Positions 1 to 8,934 of a stretch of DNA of 64,000 nucleotides are shown in pieces (positions within the stretch are counted from its first letter, which is position 1; each line of letters starts with the position of its first letter). This DNA is from Bacteroides helcogenes P 36-108 (lineage in GTDB: Bacteria > Bacteroidota > Bacteroidia > Bacteroidales > Bacteroidaceae). Both the position numbers and the translations under genes were made by a program. The notes under the pieces were generated by a model, which was given only the letters and a program-made list of their open reading frames with translations, ran no database searches and had not been told where the DNA came from. Location of the stretch: the NCBI RefSeq assembly GCF_000186225.1, contig NC_014933.1, forward strand, positions 3,472,001 through 3,536,000. Reading direction: 5' to 3'.

Positions 1-88
1 GAGCCATGTCATAAACTCGAACTTTCGCCTCTGCACGGAATGTAGTCAGAGCCAACAGAAAGAGAAGCGCAAACAGGTACATTCTCAT
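1..88 (-). CDS. 5' fragment of a secreted protein, cut by the window edge
   Basis: Reading leftwards from the ATG at 88, an open frame runs to the edge. It begins MRMYLFALLFLLALTTFRA and then continues into AEAKVRVYDMA. This is a short basic start, a hydrophobic core and an Ala-x-Ala-like end, so an N-terminal signal peptide is likely. A second in-frame ATG lies two codons in. The gene follows the GH95 gene by 88 bases on the same strand and is probably the next member of the polysaccharide-utilisation operon. Its family cannot be told from 29 residues. Confidence 0.6.
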   Translation of the reverse strand, partial: MRMYLFALLFLLALTTFRAEAKVRVYDMA

Positions 89-176
89 AGTAATTTTCTT
101 TATTCGTTTTAAGAAATTCATATCCGATATTTAAACAATGTTTGAAGGTCGTTTAAAAGATGTCTGAAACTGACAC

Positions 177-2675
177 TTATTCTCTATTGACTGAAAGACC
201 TTTCTCCACTGAATATTTCAGTTGATAGCTACGTCCTTTTACAGTGTTGAAAGAAAGTGTTTTTCCGGCATATTTCACAATGCACTCTCCTCCTGACTTG
301 GACAAGATAACAGCTTTTTGCAACACACCGGTCTTCCATACAAGCTCCACCTCAAAATTTCCCTTTGCACAAATACCGCTAACAGATCCCGTATGCCAGG
401 CATCGGGCAATGCCGGCAGCAACTGGATAAATCCCATATGGCTCTGTAGCAACATTTCCGTGACACCTGCCGTACCACCGAAGTTTCCATCTATCTGGAA
501 AGGCGGATGAGTATCCCACAAGTTATCCATAGTTCCGTTCTTCAGCAGATTGCCAAACAACTTATAGGCATGATTCCCGTCCTGCAAACGCGCCCATTGG
601 TTCAGTTTCCATCCCATGCTCCAACCGGTAGCACCGTCACCTCTATGTTCCAACACCACTCTTGCAGCTTGTGCCAGTTCGGGAGTAGTGACAGGAGAAA
701 GCGTATGTCCCGGATGTAAACCAAACAAATGATTCACATGCCGATGCTCATCCTTCGGATCGTCAATATCCACCGACCATTCCATCAACTGCCCATAGCG
801 CCCTATCCGGTAAGGCAGAAGGCGGGCAAGCACTTGCTCCCATTGTCTGCGTTCGGCCTTATCCACACCCAGTACCCGGCTTGCCTCAATGGCATCAAGC
901 AATATTTCACGAATTACAGCATGCACAAATGTAGTTCCTTGATCCACCGGTCCGTGTTCGGGTGAAGTAGAAGGGGCAGCGGTAAAAGTACCGTCCGGTT
1001 TATGCCACAGATAATCTACGGCAAAATCCGCGCTACTCTTAATCAAGTCATATCCGGTTTCTTTCAGGAACTTCTTGTCGCGAGTATAGTCATAATACTC
1101 CCATATATGAGTAGCCAGCCAAGGACCCGCCATCGGGTTAAAGTTCCACGACATGTCCTGACTTTCCAAAGGAGCAGTAAAACCGAAGATATTTCCGGAG
1201 ATGGATGCAGTCCAGCCTCTTGCACCGAAGTATGCCTGTGCAGTCCTCTTTCCGGGCTTCACCAACGTGCGGATAAAATCAATCAACGGCTCCATGCATT
1301 CATCCAAATTCGTGGAGCAGGCCGGCCAATAATTCATCTGAACATTGATGTTATTGTGGTAATCCACCCGCCAAGGTCCGTCCACATTATTGTGCCAGAT
1401 ACCTTGCAGGTTGGCAGGCATATTGCCGGGACGCGAGCTGGCTATCAGCAGATAGCGCCCGAACTGATAATACAACTCTTCCAAGTAATAGTCCGGCTTT
1501 CCACTTCTATAATTTTTCAGACGTTGCGAAGTGGGCAGATCCGTGGCTTTCGCATCAGGATTCAGAACCAGTTTCACCCGATTGAACAACGTGGCATAAT
1601 CCTCATAATGCTCTTTCCGCAAAAGATCATATCCCTTCGCAACTGCACTGTCCATCCACTTCCTGGTAGTTTCAGCCGGGTTCACTCCTACGTATGTCGC
1701 GGGATTGGCAAAGTCAGGGTCAAAGTTTATCTGATAATCCGTATCTGCCGTAACGTAGAACACAACTTCATCTGCCCCTTTTACTGTAAGTTTTCCATCG
1801 GCATTGCTCAGTTTCCCCCCATTGACCACAGCATGTATGCGCACTACATATTTCATTCCGTTATTATCCAGAACGGCAGAATAAACCAACCCGTCCATGC
1901 CGTCGGCAGAAATACTACCCGTAGATACAGGATTGGGAGCATAACTGAACACCAGATTCTGCATTCCTGCCCGGCTGGCCGTATAACGCATCACCATCAC
2001 GTTGGCCGGATAAGAGATAAAATAGGTGCGCTGATAGTCCACCTTATCTTTGGTGAACTGCACAACAGCCATTGCAGAGTCCAAAGACAAAGCACGCTTA
2101 TAACCACTCATCCCGATGATGTTCAGTCCCGTTTCTACATAGAACTCTCCCATTGTGGTGAAATTACCGAAACGAAACGGATTTTCCCTCGCTGCCTCAT
2201 ACGGCACATCACTGTTAAAGTTTTCGCGAGTCAGTTTTTCCGCTTTGGCCTGATCTCCTTCCACAAAAGCTTTGCGAATCTGCTCCAGCACATGAGCCGA
2301 CTGCTTATTCACGTTCCAATAATAATCAGCCCCCTTACTTGTATTGGGACCTCCCCGCCAGAGGGTCTTCTCGTTGAAAGTGATGCGTTCTGCCTCCACA
2401 GACCCCATGATACTGGCGCCAATGCTTCCGTTTCCTATAGGCAACGACTGCGACTCCCATTCTACATCCGGATTGCGGGCTGTGTCTCCGGCAGTCTCAG
2501 GCTTGTTTTCACCTTTCCACATATCCGGCTTTCCACCGTACCACACGGCATGCCCATTCAGAGAGCACGGTGTGTCAAACCAAATCGAAAGTCCCTTGGT
2601 ATAATCCACATCCGCTGCATGCACCATCGGCAGGATGAACAGGGATGTTACAAATAATAAATTAATTTTCTTCAT
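177..2675 (-). CDS. Glycoside hydrolase family 95 enzyme (alpha-L-fucosidase / alpha-L-galactosidase family), secreted
   Basis: This is a protein of about 832 residues with a cleavable signal peptide (MKKINLLFVTSLFILPMVHA). It matches the GH95 family over its whole length. The N-terminal beta-sandwich holds NEKTLWRGGP. The (alpha/alpha)6 barrel holds the Asn-rich NNINVQMNYW (about residue 446), SPEHG (about 573, position of the catalytic Glu) and QIDGNFGG (about 733, position of the catalytic Asp). GH95 enzymes remove alpha-L-fucose or alpha-L-galactose by inversion, usually at alpha-1,2 linkages; which sugar is used here cannot be read from the sequence. I chose the ATG at 2675 because it opens directly into the signal peptide. 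A start at 2693 adds six residues and overlaps the upstream stop. It is the last complete gene of the operon. Confidence 0.9.
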   Translation of the reverse strand: MKKINLLFVTSLFILPMVHAADVDYTKGLSIWFDTPCSLNGHAVWYGGKPDMWKGENKPETAGDTARNPDVEWESQSLPIGNGSIGASIMGSVEAERITFNEKTLWRGGPNTSKGADYYWNVNKQSAHVLEQIRKAFVEGDQAKAEKLTRENFNSDVPYEAARENPFRFGNFTTMGEFYVETGLNIIGMSGYKRALSLDSAMAVVQFTKDKVDYQRTYFISYPANVMVMRYTASRAGMQNLVFSYAPNPVSTGSISADGMDGLVYSAVLDNNGMKYVVRIHAVVNGGKLSNADGKLTVKGADEVVFYVTADTDYQINFDPDFANPATYVGVNPAETTRKWMDSAVAKGYDLLRKEHYEDYATLFNRVKLVLNPDAKATDLPTSQRLKNYRSGKPDYYLEELYYQFGRYLLIASSRPGNMPANLQGIWHNNVDGPWRVDYHNNINVQMNYWPACSTNLDECMEPLIDFIRTLVKPGKRTAQAYFGARGWTASISGNIFGFTAPLESQDMSWNFNPMAGPWLATHIWEYYDYTRDKKFLKETGYDLIKSSADFAVDYLWHKPDGTFTAAPSTSPEHGPVDQGTTFVHAVIREILLDAIEASRVLGVDKAERRQWEQVLARLLPYRIGRYGQLMEWSVDIDDPKDEHRHVNHLFGLHPGHTLSPVTTPELAQAARVVLEHRGDGATGWSMGWKLNQWARLQDGNHAYKLFGNLLKNGTMDNLWDTHPPFQIDGNFGGTAGVTEMLLQSHMGFIQLLPALPDAWHTGSVSGICAKGNFEVELVWKTGVLQKAVILSKSGGECIVKYAGKTLSFNTVKGRSYQLKYSVEKGLSVNRE

Positions 2676-2682
2676 TGATGTA

Positions 2683-5600
2683 TTAGTTCTCATTAATATA
2701 AATCAACCATCCTTTGCGAGGTTCTATCGTAATTTCGTCTTTTGCTCCCCATGTCTTCGCTTTCTGGAAAGTAGGTATTTCGGGAGCTGACAATGAGGCC
2801 TTTTCCACATGAATGCCCAACTTCTCCCAATCGATATTCAAAAGCACACTCTTTGTCTCATCAGAATAGTTTCCGACAGACAGCAACGTACATCCTTTCT
2901 TCTTATACACAGTGATTTTCACTTTTTCATCGGAGGCAGTCACCGGCACGTCCTGTTCCCAAAAGCCAATCATTTCTGAATCCTGAATACCGAATTCATC
3001 CCATATTTTCCATACAACGCGCGGATCGCAGATAATTCCTTCCGTCAACCAAGGATGGCGCACTGTCATTCCGTATTGCATGCCCAACCATCTGTTTCCG
3101 CCACGATGCAGCATGTCGGCAGTCAACCCGAAAGGAATGCCCGAAGCCTCTACCAAATAGTTGGCAGGCGTCATTTTATCGTATAGAAAGCTTTCACCAA
3201 ACCAAAGCTTGTCCACATACGGGAAAAATTCAGCGTACTGATTGGCCGGTCCCTTGGAGAAGCCTGTGTTGGAATGCAAATCAATGATGCACCCCGGCTT
3301 TACACTATTCATGGCACGGCGCATTCTTTTCAGAATGTCACGGCCGAAGGAAACATCGTCCAAGTAAATTCCATCAATATCCATGTTCTGCACCATCCAG
3401 CGCAGACCTTCTACATAATAATTATACCAACGGGAATCAGACTCGGAAGTCAGTAAGGCTGCATCCGCCACAATTCCGGTGTCGTCACTATGCTCAAAGT
3501 GCTGATACCACTGCGGCACATATCCGTCCACCATGTGCTCTCTGCACCATGGAAAGCCGCCTCCGTTTCCATCTCTCAGGATTTCTGTTCCAAGACTGCG
3601 GATAGCCCACAGTTCGGTAGTCGCACTTGTCAACTCTCGCAATGTATAATAGAGTTTCACTTTGCATCCTCTCTGATGCCACTCTTTCGTGAAATCTTTC
3701 ACTTTATCCACAGTCAGGAAAGGATAGTTGATGAACGGATTGTATTCATTGGCATGATGCACGTTAATAATCCGTACACCTGCTTTCACATCTGCCTCCG
3801 TGGGCACAGGCTTGCTGCCGTTATGATAATATCTGTCCGTAAATTGCGCTTTCAGATCAAGAGGCTTCACAGGAGTTACAAGCAAGGCAAAATCAAATGT
3901 AATCGGCTGCCCGGCTTTCAAAGTGCGTTCGCCGCTATAAGTCACCACTTCAGTCGCTTCTCCACCTTTCCTGATAGAAAATCCCCCCTTTCCACCATTG
4001 TTCCAGCTCTCCGGATAAGCCGGGCGATAGGAATTCAACAACGGACCGGTGTAATTGCTTCCCCGTAGCTCACAATGAATGCCTCCATGAGCATCACCAA
4101 TCCAGAAGCTATCGAACGGCCACAGCCAATTCGACTTTTTATTTGTGGCGATGGATACACCGAAGTTATTGACAGTCTTCTCCGGTGCATCCCATTTTCC
4201 TTCATAAGTTTGCGGTGTATCTTGTCCCAGCAGTCCGGCTCCCAAGAAATATCTGCCCATTTCATTTCTCATCGGTATTACCAGGCGTATATCCTTCACC
4301 TCAACATCCTTCTTCGGTGTAATCTTATAAACGTAATTCAACCATCCGTCAAATTCCATCACCGCAGCGGCCTCTACCTGCAAGTCTGAATCTTCAGCCT
4401 TCCATCGGCCACGGACATGTCCCTTTGTACTTTCATCCACCAAAGGCATGGCCGAAAGTTGCTTTTCACCTTGCGCCGTCTCTATCACAAAACGAATCGG
4501 TGAATTCAGCAAATCATTTTCTCCGGCTGTAATCTGTGCAGGAAGACCGGTCGTCTCGCTCACGGTCACTCTACGCCCCAAACATTCTATCACATTGCCG
4601 TCCAAGCCGATGCCACCTGCAGAAAGATACGGTTCCGTTGGAATATCCGAAATACCCAAAGTGGAGTTAAGCCATCTCAAACGGCTGTGCTTCCAGGGTT
4701 CACTGTCACCACGGTCGGCTATTGCACTGCCATGGACAGTTATCTGCAATGATACTGTCCGCTTGTTGCCATTGCCATCCTTGATGGTCAGACTACCGAT
4801 ATAATCACCCACTTTTGCCTGAATAGGAATATCAATGCCAAACCAAAGGGATTGTACCATCCCTGCTGCTATATTCACCTCCTTTTTGAAAGCTTTTCCA
4901 TAAGGATTCACCCCTTCCACATTGAAGCAAGTAATGGCAGATGCAGGAATCACTTCTGTTCCGCACCTCAAATCAGTCACTTCGTATGCAATCTGCTTAA
5001 CCTCTTGCATAGCAGCCCACACACCTACCTGAAAAGCATAATATTCATTTGGTGCAACCGTTCCTATAAACGCAGTCCCCTGTTTCACATTCAGCCACTT
5101 TGCAGGAATATTACGGCGCATACGTATCGGATTCTTACGGTCTTCCGGGAAAATATAGAATGCAGTCCGCCCATTATTCTTCAGATAAATATCCGCCTCC
5201 TTCTTGGTAGCTGCCATCTCCATCGGATAGAAGCTGTCAAACTGAGTGCGTGCTTCCATTTTCAACACTTTGGCAACAGGTACTTTCTTTGTCTTCTCCG
5301 CCTTTGCCACCCATTGCGCATCAGCAGGAGGTTCCGGTTTCAGATAGCCACCGCTATAAAAACCGCCACCCAATTGTACCTGATATGGCAAATAGTAAAA
5401 ATAGTAAGTACCTGCCTGTCTTACCGGGCCAAACTGCAATTTACACACTTCACCGTTCACCACCATCCGCCGAATATTAGCCACTGTATCGCCGGTAGCG
5501 GCATTCACAATGAGGAATCTGCGTTTGTCCACATCCTTGTCCGCCCTTCTCCACGCATATTCCAGTAACACCACATCGGCAGCTTCCTGCACTTGCAACA

Positions 5601-5736
5601 CTGCTCTATGATTGCCCAAAGACTCCTGCCAAGAAGTTTGAGGCACACCGTAAGCATATTCCTGCTTGTTCTGTGCAATACTTGCCGCCCCTGCTGAAAG
5701 CAATAAAATTGCCAATAATAAAAATTGTTTTTTCAT
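2683..5736 (-). CDS. Large secreted putative glycoside hydrolase (DUF6067 / GH123-like)
   Basis: The protein has 1017 residues and a signal peptide (MKKQFLLLAILLLSAGAASIAQ). The first half is beta-rich, with a repeated carbohydrate-binding-like character. The second half has a TIM-barrel pattern: RIINVHHANEYNPF, then MDIDGIYLDDVSFG (about residue 785) and GCIIDLHSN. That is the Asp-rich strand-end layout of retaining hydrolases with a barrel fold. I recognise the architecture as the large Bacteroides 'glycoside hydrolase domain' family annotated DUF6067, related to GH123-type proteins; the substrate is not known to me. It sits between the acyltransferase and the GH95 gene, with only 7 bases to the GH95 start, so the three are co-transcribed and probably work on the same glycan. 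Confidence 0.6.
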   Translation of the reverse strand: MKKQFLLLAILLLSAGAASIAQNKQEYAYGVPQTSWQESLGNHRAVLQVQEAADVVLLEYAWRRADKDVDKRRFLIVNAATGDTVANIRRMVVNGEVCKLQFGPVRQAGTYYFYYLPYQVQLGGGFYSGGYLKPEPPADAQWVAKAEKTKKVPVAKVLKMEARTQFDSFYPMEMAATKKEADIYLKNNGRTAFYIFPEDRKNPIRMRRNIPAKWLNVKQGTAFIGTVAPNEYYAFQVGVWAAMQEVKQIAYEVTDLRCGTEVIPASAITCFNVEGVNPYGKAFKKEVNIAAGMVQSLWFGIDIPIQAKVGDYIGSLTIKDGNGNKRTVSLQITVHGSAIADRGDSEPWKHSRLRWLNSTLGISDIPTEPYLSAGGIGLDGNVIECLGRRVTVSETTGLPAQITAGENDLLNSPIRFVIETAQGEKQLSAMPLVDESTKGHVRGRWKAEDSDLQVEAAAVMEFDGWLNYVYKITPKKDVEVKDIRLVIPMRNEMGRYFLGAGLLGQDTPQTYEGKWDAPEKTVNNFGVSIATNKKSNWLWPFDSFWIGDAHGGIHCELRGSNYTGPLLNSYRPAYPESWNNGGKGGFSIRKGGEATEVVTYSGERTLKAGQPITFDFALLVTPVKPLDLKAQFTDRYYHNGSKPVPTEADVKAGVRIINVHHANEYNPFINYPFLTVDKVKDFTKEWHQRGCKVKLYYTLRELTSATTELWAIRSLGTEILRDGNGGGFPWCREHMVDGYVPQWYQHFEHSDDTGIVADAALLTSESDSRWYNYYVEGLRWMVQNMDIDGIYLDDVSFGRDILKRMRRAMNSVKPGCIIDLHSNTGFSKGPANQYAEFFPYVDKLWFGESFLYDKMTPANYLVEASGIPFGLTADMLHRGGNRWLGMQYGMTVRHPWLTEGIICDPRVVWKIWDEFGIQDSEMIGFWEQDVPVTASDEKVKITVYKKKGCTLLSVGNYSDETKSVLLNIDWEKLGIHVEKASLSAPEIPTFQKAKTWGAKDEITIEPRKGWLIYINEN

Positions 5737-5771
5737 TTATGAGTTTATAAATTTAAGTTTTCATATAAGTT

Positions 5772-6914
5772 TCAAATTTTCAAGAACACACAATGTTTAT
5801 ACATAATGCGCAATATAAAGAATAGAATCAGATAGTTGGCAAACGAAAGCCATACGGCATAATATCCCCCTAAGTACTGTTCCAGCCCATAGCTCACCGA
5901 AGCCGCTACACAGCGGAAATTCACCACCTCACCCAATACATAGGCCGTTATGGAATTCATGCCATAAATCTTCAGCCATTCCAATCCTTTGGAATGTCCA
6001 CGAACATCAATCCAATAATAGAACAAGGCCATCAGCAAGAAACAATAACCACTGGAAAGCAACACCATACTTCCTGTCCATATCCTTTTGATAATCGGCA
6101 TTTGCAAACTCCACAGCCAAGCCACAATAACCAAAGCAATACCTATCAGCAGCAAGTGCAGAGCTACCTTCCCGCGATCCTTCCCTGCCCTTTTCATCAT
6201 TTGCCCGGCAAAAGAGCCCGACATCACTGTAACGCCAAATGTCAAACTGCTCCATACCCATGTGTAATTGTACCACGGAGCAAAGCTCCATGTACCATCA
6301 TCGTTCCAATAGACCCCGTCACGGAAACGTCCCAATATCCAACGATCCACTTGTTCGGCGAAGTTTCCTTCAGGAGTAAAATCTCCCATGAAAGTCATCG
6401 GTATCCAATATACCACTAACAACAAAACCGTCACAATCAGTTGTACTTTAATGCGACAATGCAGCAGTATCATACCAGCTATCAGATATCCCACAGCAAT
6501 AGCCTGCAATGTATTTGTATAGAAATAGATATGCTTAGGATTCAGCCCCAACAGGTTGCCTTGCACCACCATTCCTAAAAGAAACAGCAACAATACTCTA
6601 CGGAATATTTTCCTATAAATAATGCATTTGTCAGGAGAAGACTGGTATTTTGCAAAAGAGAAAGGCATGGAAACACCCGTCATAAAAAGAAAAAGCGGCA
6701 TTATCAAGTCCCAAAAGCGGAACCCTTCCCATACTTCATGGTCAAATTGATAGAGAACAACATCCATAAAAGGCAAATTCAATTGTTGCCCCAGAGACAT
6801 TAAAACCGGTTGAAAGAATACGAGCAAAAAGAGGTCAAAACCACGCAAAACATCCAAAGATGCTAAACGGGAGGAAGATATTTTCAAAGAGTCTTGTTGT
6901 AAGGCATTCTTCAT
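5772..6914 (-). CDS. DUF5009 / HGSNAT-like membrane acyltransferase
   Basis: This is a polytopic membrane protein of 380 residues with about ten hydrophobic segments. It opens with RLASLDVLRGFDLFLLVFF, the typical start of the heparan-alpha-glucosaminide N-acetyltransferase-like (YeiB/DUF5009) family. It also has LIMPLFLFMTGVSMPFSF in the second helix and YGMNSITAYVLGE near the end. Family members move acyl groups across the membrane on to sugars, or are of unknown function. The gene is first of a tight three-gene group (35 bases before the DUF6067 gene), which ties it to glycan processing in the periplasm. The acceptor is unknown. Confidence 0.75.
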   Translation of the reverse strand: MKNALQQDSLKISSSRLASLDVLRGFDLFLLVFFQPVLMSLGQQLNLPFMDVVLYQFDHEVWEGFRFWDLIMPLFLFMTGVSMPFSFAKYQSSPDKCIIYRKIFRRVLLLFLLGMVVQGNLLGLNPKHIYFYTNTLQAIAVGYLIAGMILLHCRIKVQLIVTVLLLVVYWIPMTFMGDFTPEGNFAEQVDRWILGRFRDGVYWNDDGTWSFAPWYNYTWVWSSLTFGVTVMSGSFAGQMMKRAGKDRGKVALHLLLIGIALVIVAWLWSLQMPIIKRIWTGSMVLLSSGYCFLLMALFYYWIDVRGHSKGLEWLKIYGMNSITAYVLGEVVNFRCVAASVSYGLEQYLGGYYAVWLSFANYLILFFILRIMYKHCVFLKI

Positions 6915-7096
6915 AATACAGATTAATTTAGATTAATGGAGTACAATGATACAAAATAATATCCATTTAAGAAGACACTATGGAAGAAGATTAATATTCA
7001 TTAATTCCAGCAACCTATTATTTCATCATACAAAAGGTATAAAAAGTTAATTGTTTTCAAAAAGGTGTAGCTAATATGTTATTCAGATTTTTCTAA

Positions 7097-8206
7097 TCAT
7101 CTCAGTTCATAGCAAATAATAACTTGGTTATCATCTTCGTTCACCAGCTTCAGCCGTTGTATGTCCTGCATATCCATCAACTTGGTATCAATATACTTAT
7201 CTATTTTCCCCGGTGTTGCGGCATAATAGAATTTGTTGCCTTCTACTGCAGTCGGGACAGGAAGCGTACAATTCTCCCCTTGCTTATAGACATTCACTTT
7301 TCCACCTTTCTTCTGACAAGCAATGTAGAAACCGTCCTTCAAGAAATAGCAGATGTCAATGTCTTGTAAACGGAATTTATCCATGACAACTATGTTTTTA
7401 GTTTGCATCAGATAATTCATATAGTAATCAGCCGACATTCCGCGGTCTATCTTGCTTACATCCACGCTTTCACCACCAAAATCATAAACCACGGCCGGCT
7501 GTAAGGACAAACTGCTCGAATCGACGCGGTAGAGCGTGTCACAGGGATAAGAATGCGAATAGTATAACGAACCGTTATATCTTGCCAACCTGAAAAGCGA
7601 AGTTATCCCTATCAAATCAGGATAGTCGAAGTGTATTGTCTCAAGAACTTTTTCCTGTTTCACCGAGTAGAAATAGAAATCTTTGGGGTCATTGATGATA
7701 TACACATCATCTGTCAGCTTGGCATGACACCGCCATTCCATTGCAGAACGTGTAGAGTCCGGCACATTTACATTGTATGAACGGGTTAAATGTAAATTCT
7801 TGTCATATTCTCTTATCCGCGGAATAAAGTTCTCATAAATACCGATTGTCCCTTTTTCATCAATATACATGCTGGGAGCACCCGTATAATCCTCCGGCCC
7901 CTGTCCCAAAAGGCTATGAGTGCTACGAACGAACTTTCCGTGTTTATCAAATAGCATCACTTCATTCCGGTCATTGTTTATATACATCATCCCATCTTGC
8001 ACTTGCATTGATGCAATTCGCTTTATCAGGCAAGAATCGTTCGTTTCCAAAGGGATGACAGAAATCGATTTCACCATCTCAGCTAAATTCAACGGCTGAG
8101 ATTTTGAAAAGTCCACATGGATGACATCATAATCTACCTTACCTTGTTCTGAGCAAGACAAAATAAAAAGAGACAATAATATACTTAGAATCTTAATGTT
8201 TTTCAT
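7097..8206 (-). CDS. 6-bladed beta-propeller lipoprotein
   Basis: The protein has 369 residues and a lipoprotein signal (MKNIKILSILLSLFILSCSEQ; Cys at the lipobox). After it comes VIPLETNDSCLIKRIASMQVQDGMMYI, a repeated pattern of short beta strands, and blades with LFDKHGKFVRS and IREYDKNLHLTRSYNV. This is the Bacteroides '6-bladed beta-propeller' (BF4221/NHL-like) lipoprotein family, often found beside SusC/SusD systems, with no proven function. It lies 222 bases after the DUF5018 gene, behind a strong terminator, so it is probably a separate transcript or read-through from the main operon. Confidence 0.75.
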   Translation of the reverse strand: MKNIKILSILLSLFILSCSEQGKVDYDVIHVDFSKSQPLNLAEMVKSISVIPLETNDSCLIKRIASMQVQDGMMYINNDRNEVMLFDKHGKFVRSTHSLLGQGPEDYTGAPSMYIDEKGTIGIYENFIPRIREYDKNLHLTRSYNVNVPDSTRSAMEWRCHAKLTDDVYIINDPKDFYFYSVKQEKVLETIHFDYPDLIGITSLFRLARYNGSLYYSHSYPCDTLYRVDSSSLSLQPAVVYDFGGESVDVSKIDRGMSADYYMNYLMQTKNIVVMDKFRLQDIDICYFLKDGFYIACQKKGGKVNVYKQGENCTLPVPTAVEGNKFYYAATPGKIDKYIDTKLMDMQDIQRLKLVNEDDNQVIICYELR

Positions 8207-8319
8207 TGCACAATACTTCTTAAGTTAAATACAAGAACATCCATAAGCGCTGCCACCTTGAAGGGTAGTAAACTTATACTGAGTACATAATGAAAGTTTT
8301 TTCTTTGAAAAAAGAATCA

Positions 8320-8360
8320 AAAGCCGTTAGTTACAGCAACAAAGCTGAACTAACGGCTTT
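8320..8360 (-). terminator. Rho-independent-type terminator after the SusC/SusD operon
   Basis: A perfect 13-bp stem is formed by 8320-8332 and 8348-8360, with a 15-base loop that itself starts CAG and ends CTG. On the minus strand the stem ends in GGCTTTTGATTC followed by a T-rich run. It lies about 70 bases beyond the stop of the DUF5018 gene and separates SusC/SusD/DUF5018 from the beta-propeller gene. Confidence 0.85.
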
Positions 8361-8427
8361 AAAAAACCGAAATTCCGGTTAGAAAGAGAAGAATTTATTA
8401 TCCTCCTCTTTCTATCTTTGTGCTAAG

Positions 8428-8889
8428 TTAATTCAATACGTAGCTCTGTATCGTTACAGTCCATATCTTTACAGTGCCATCGGCTGCAGTCACCTTGTAT
8501 TTATTGGCCTTTCCGGCGGTCCAGTCAGACTCAACACCTAAAGCGGAAGAACCTTCAACCGGTTCGATGGTCGCAGCAGTCGAAATATTAAGCATCATTA
8601 CCACTTTCTTGGCATCAAACTGGTTGACGTTAGCAGCGGCAGGTGTTGCCTTCCCTACAACGATTGTAGCAGCATCTTTGTCGATGGTTACATCTGCACG
8701 AGAAATATTACCCCAATCAAAAAGTTGGCTGCCCGTAGGAGAAACCTCCGTATCGTAATAATAATACAATCCACGGATACTGGTGATATCCGCATCATGG
8801 AATACCTCGATGTCTTCTAAACCGCTTTTGATGCAAGAGGTTAACATAAGCGGAAGCATCAATAATATCGTTAAATATATTCTTTTCAT
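8428..8889 (-). CDS. DUF5018-like surface lipoprotein
   Basis: This is a 153-residue lipoprotein (signal MKRIYLTILLMLPLMLTSC). The body is all-beta, beginning DITSIRGLYYYYDTE and ending with a domain that finishes KIWTVTIQSYVLN. That Trp-Thr-Val pattern at the C-terminus is typical of DUF5018-related domains encoded next to SusD. Such proteins are thought to sit on the cell surface and help bind glycan, but this is an inference from position. It starts 46 bases after the SusD stop and is in the same operon. Confidence 0.65.
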   Translation of the reverse strand: MKRIYLTILLMLPLMLTSCIKSGLEDIEVFHDADITSIRGLYYYYDTEVSPTGSQLFDWGNISRADVTIDKDAATIVVGKATPAAANVNQFDAKKVVMMLNISTAATIEPVEGSSALGVESDWTAGKANKYKVTAADGTVKIWTVTIQSYVLN

Positions 8890-8934
8890 ATTGTAGTCAT
8901 ATTAAGGATTTAAATTTAAGACAATCGTCAATCG

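Noticed and set aside
8320..8360. Riboswitch or attenuator after the DUF5018 gene
   Set aside because: A simple perfect stem with a T-rich end explains it as a terminator.
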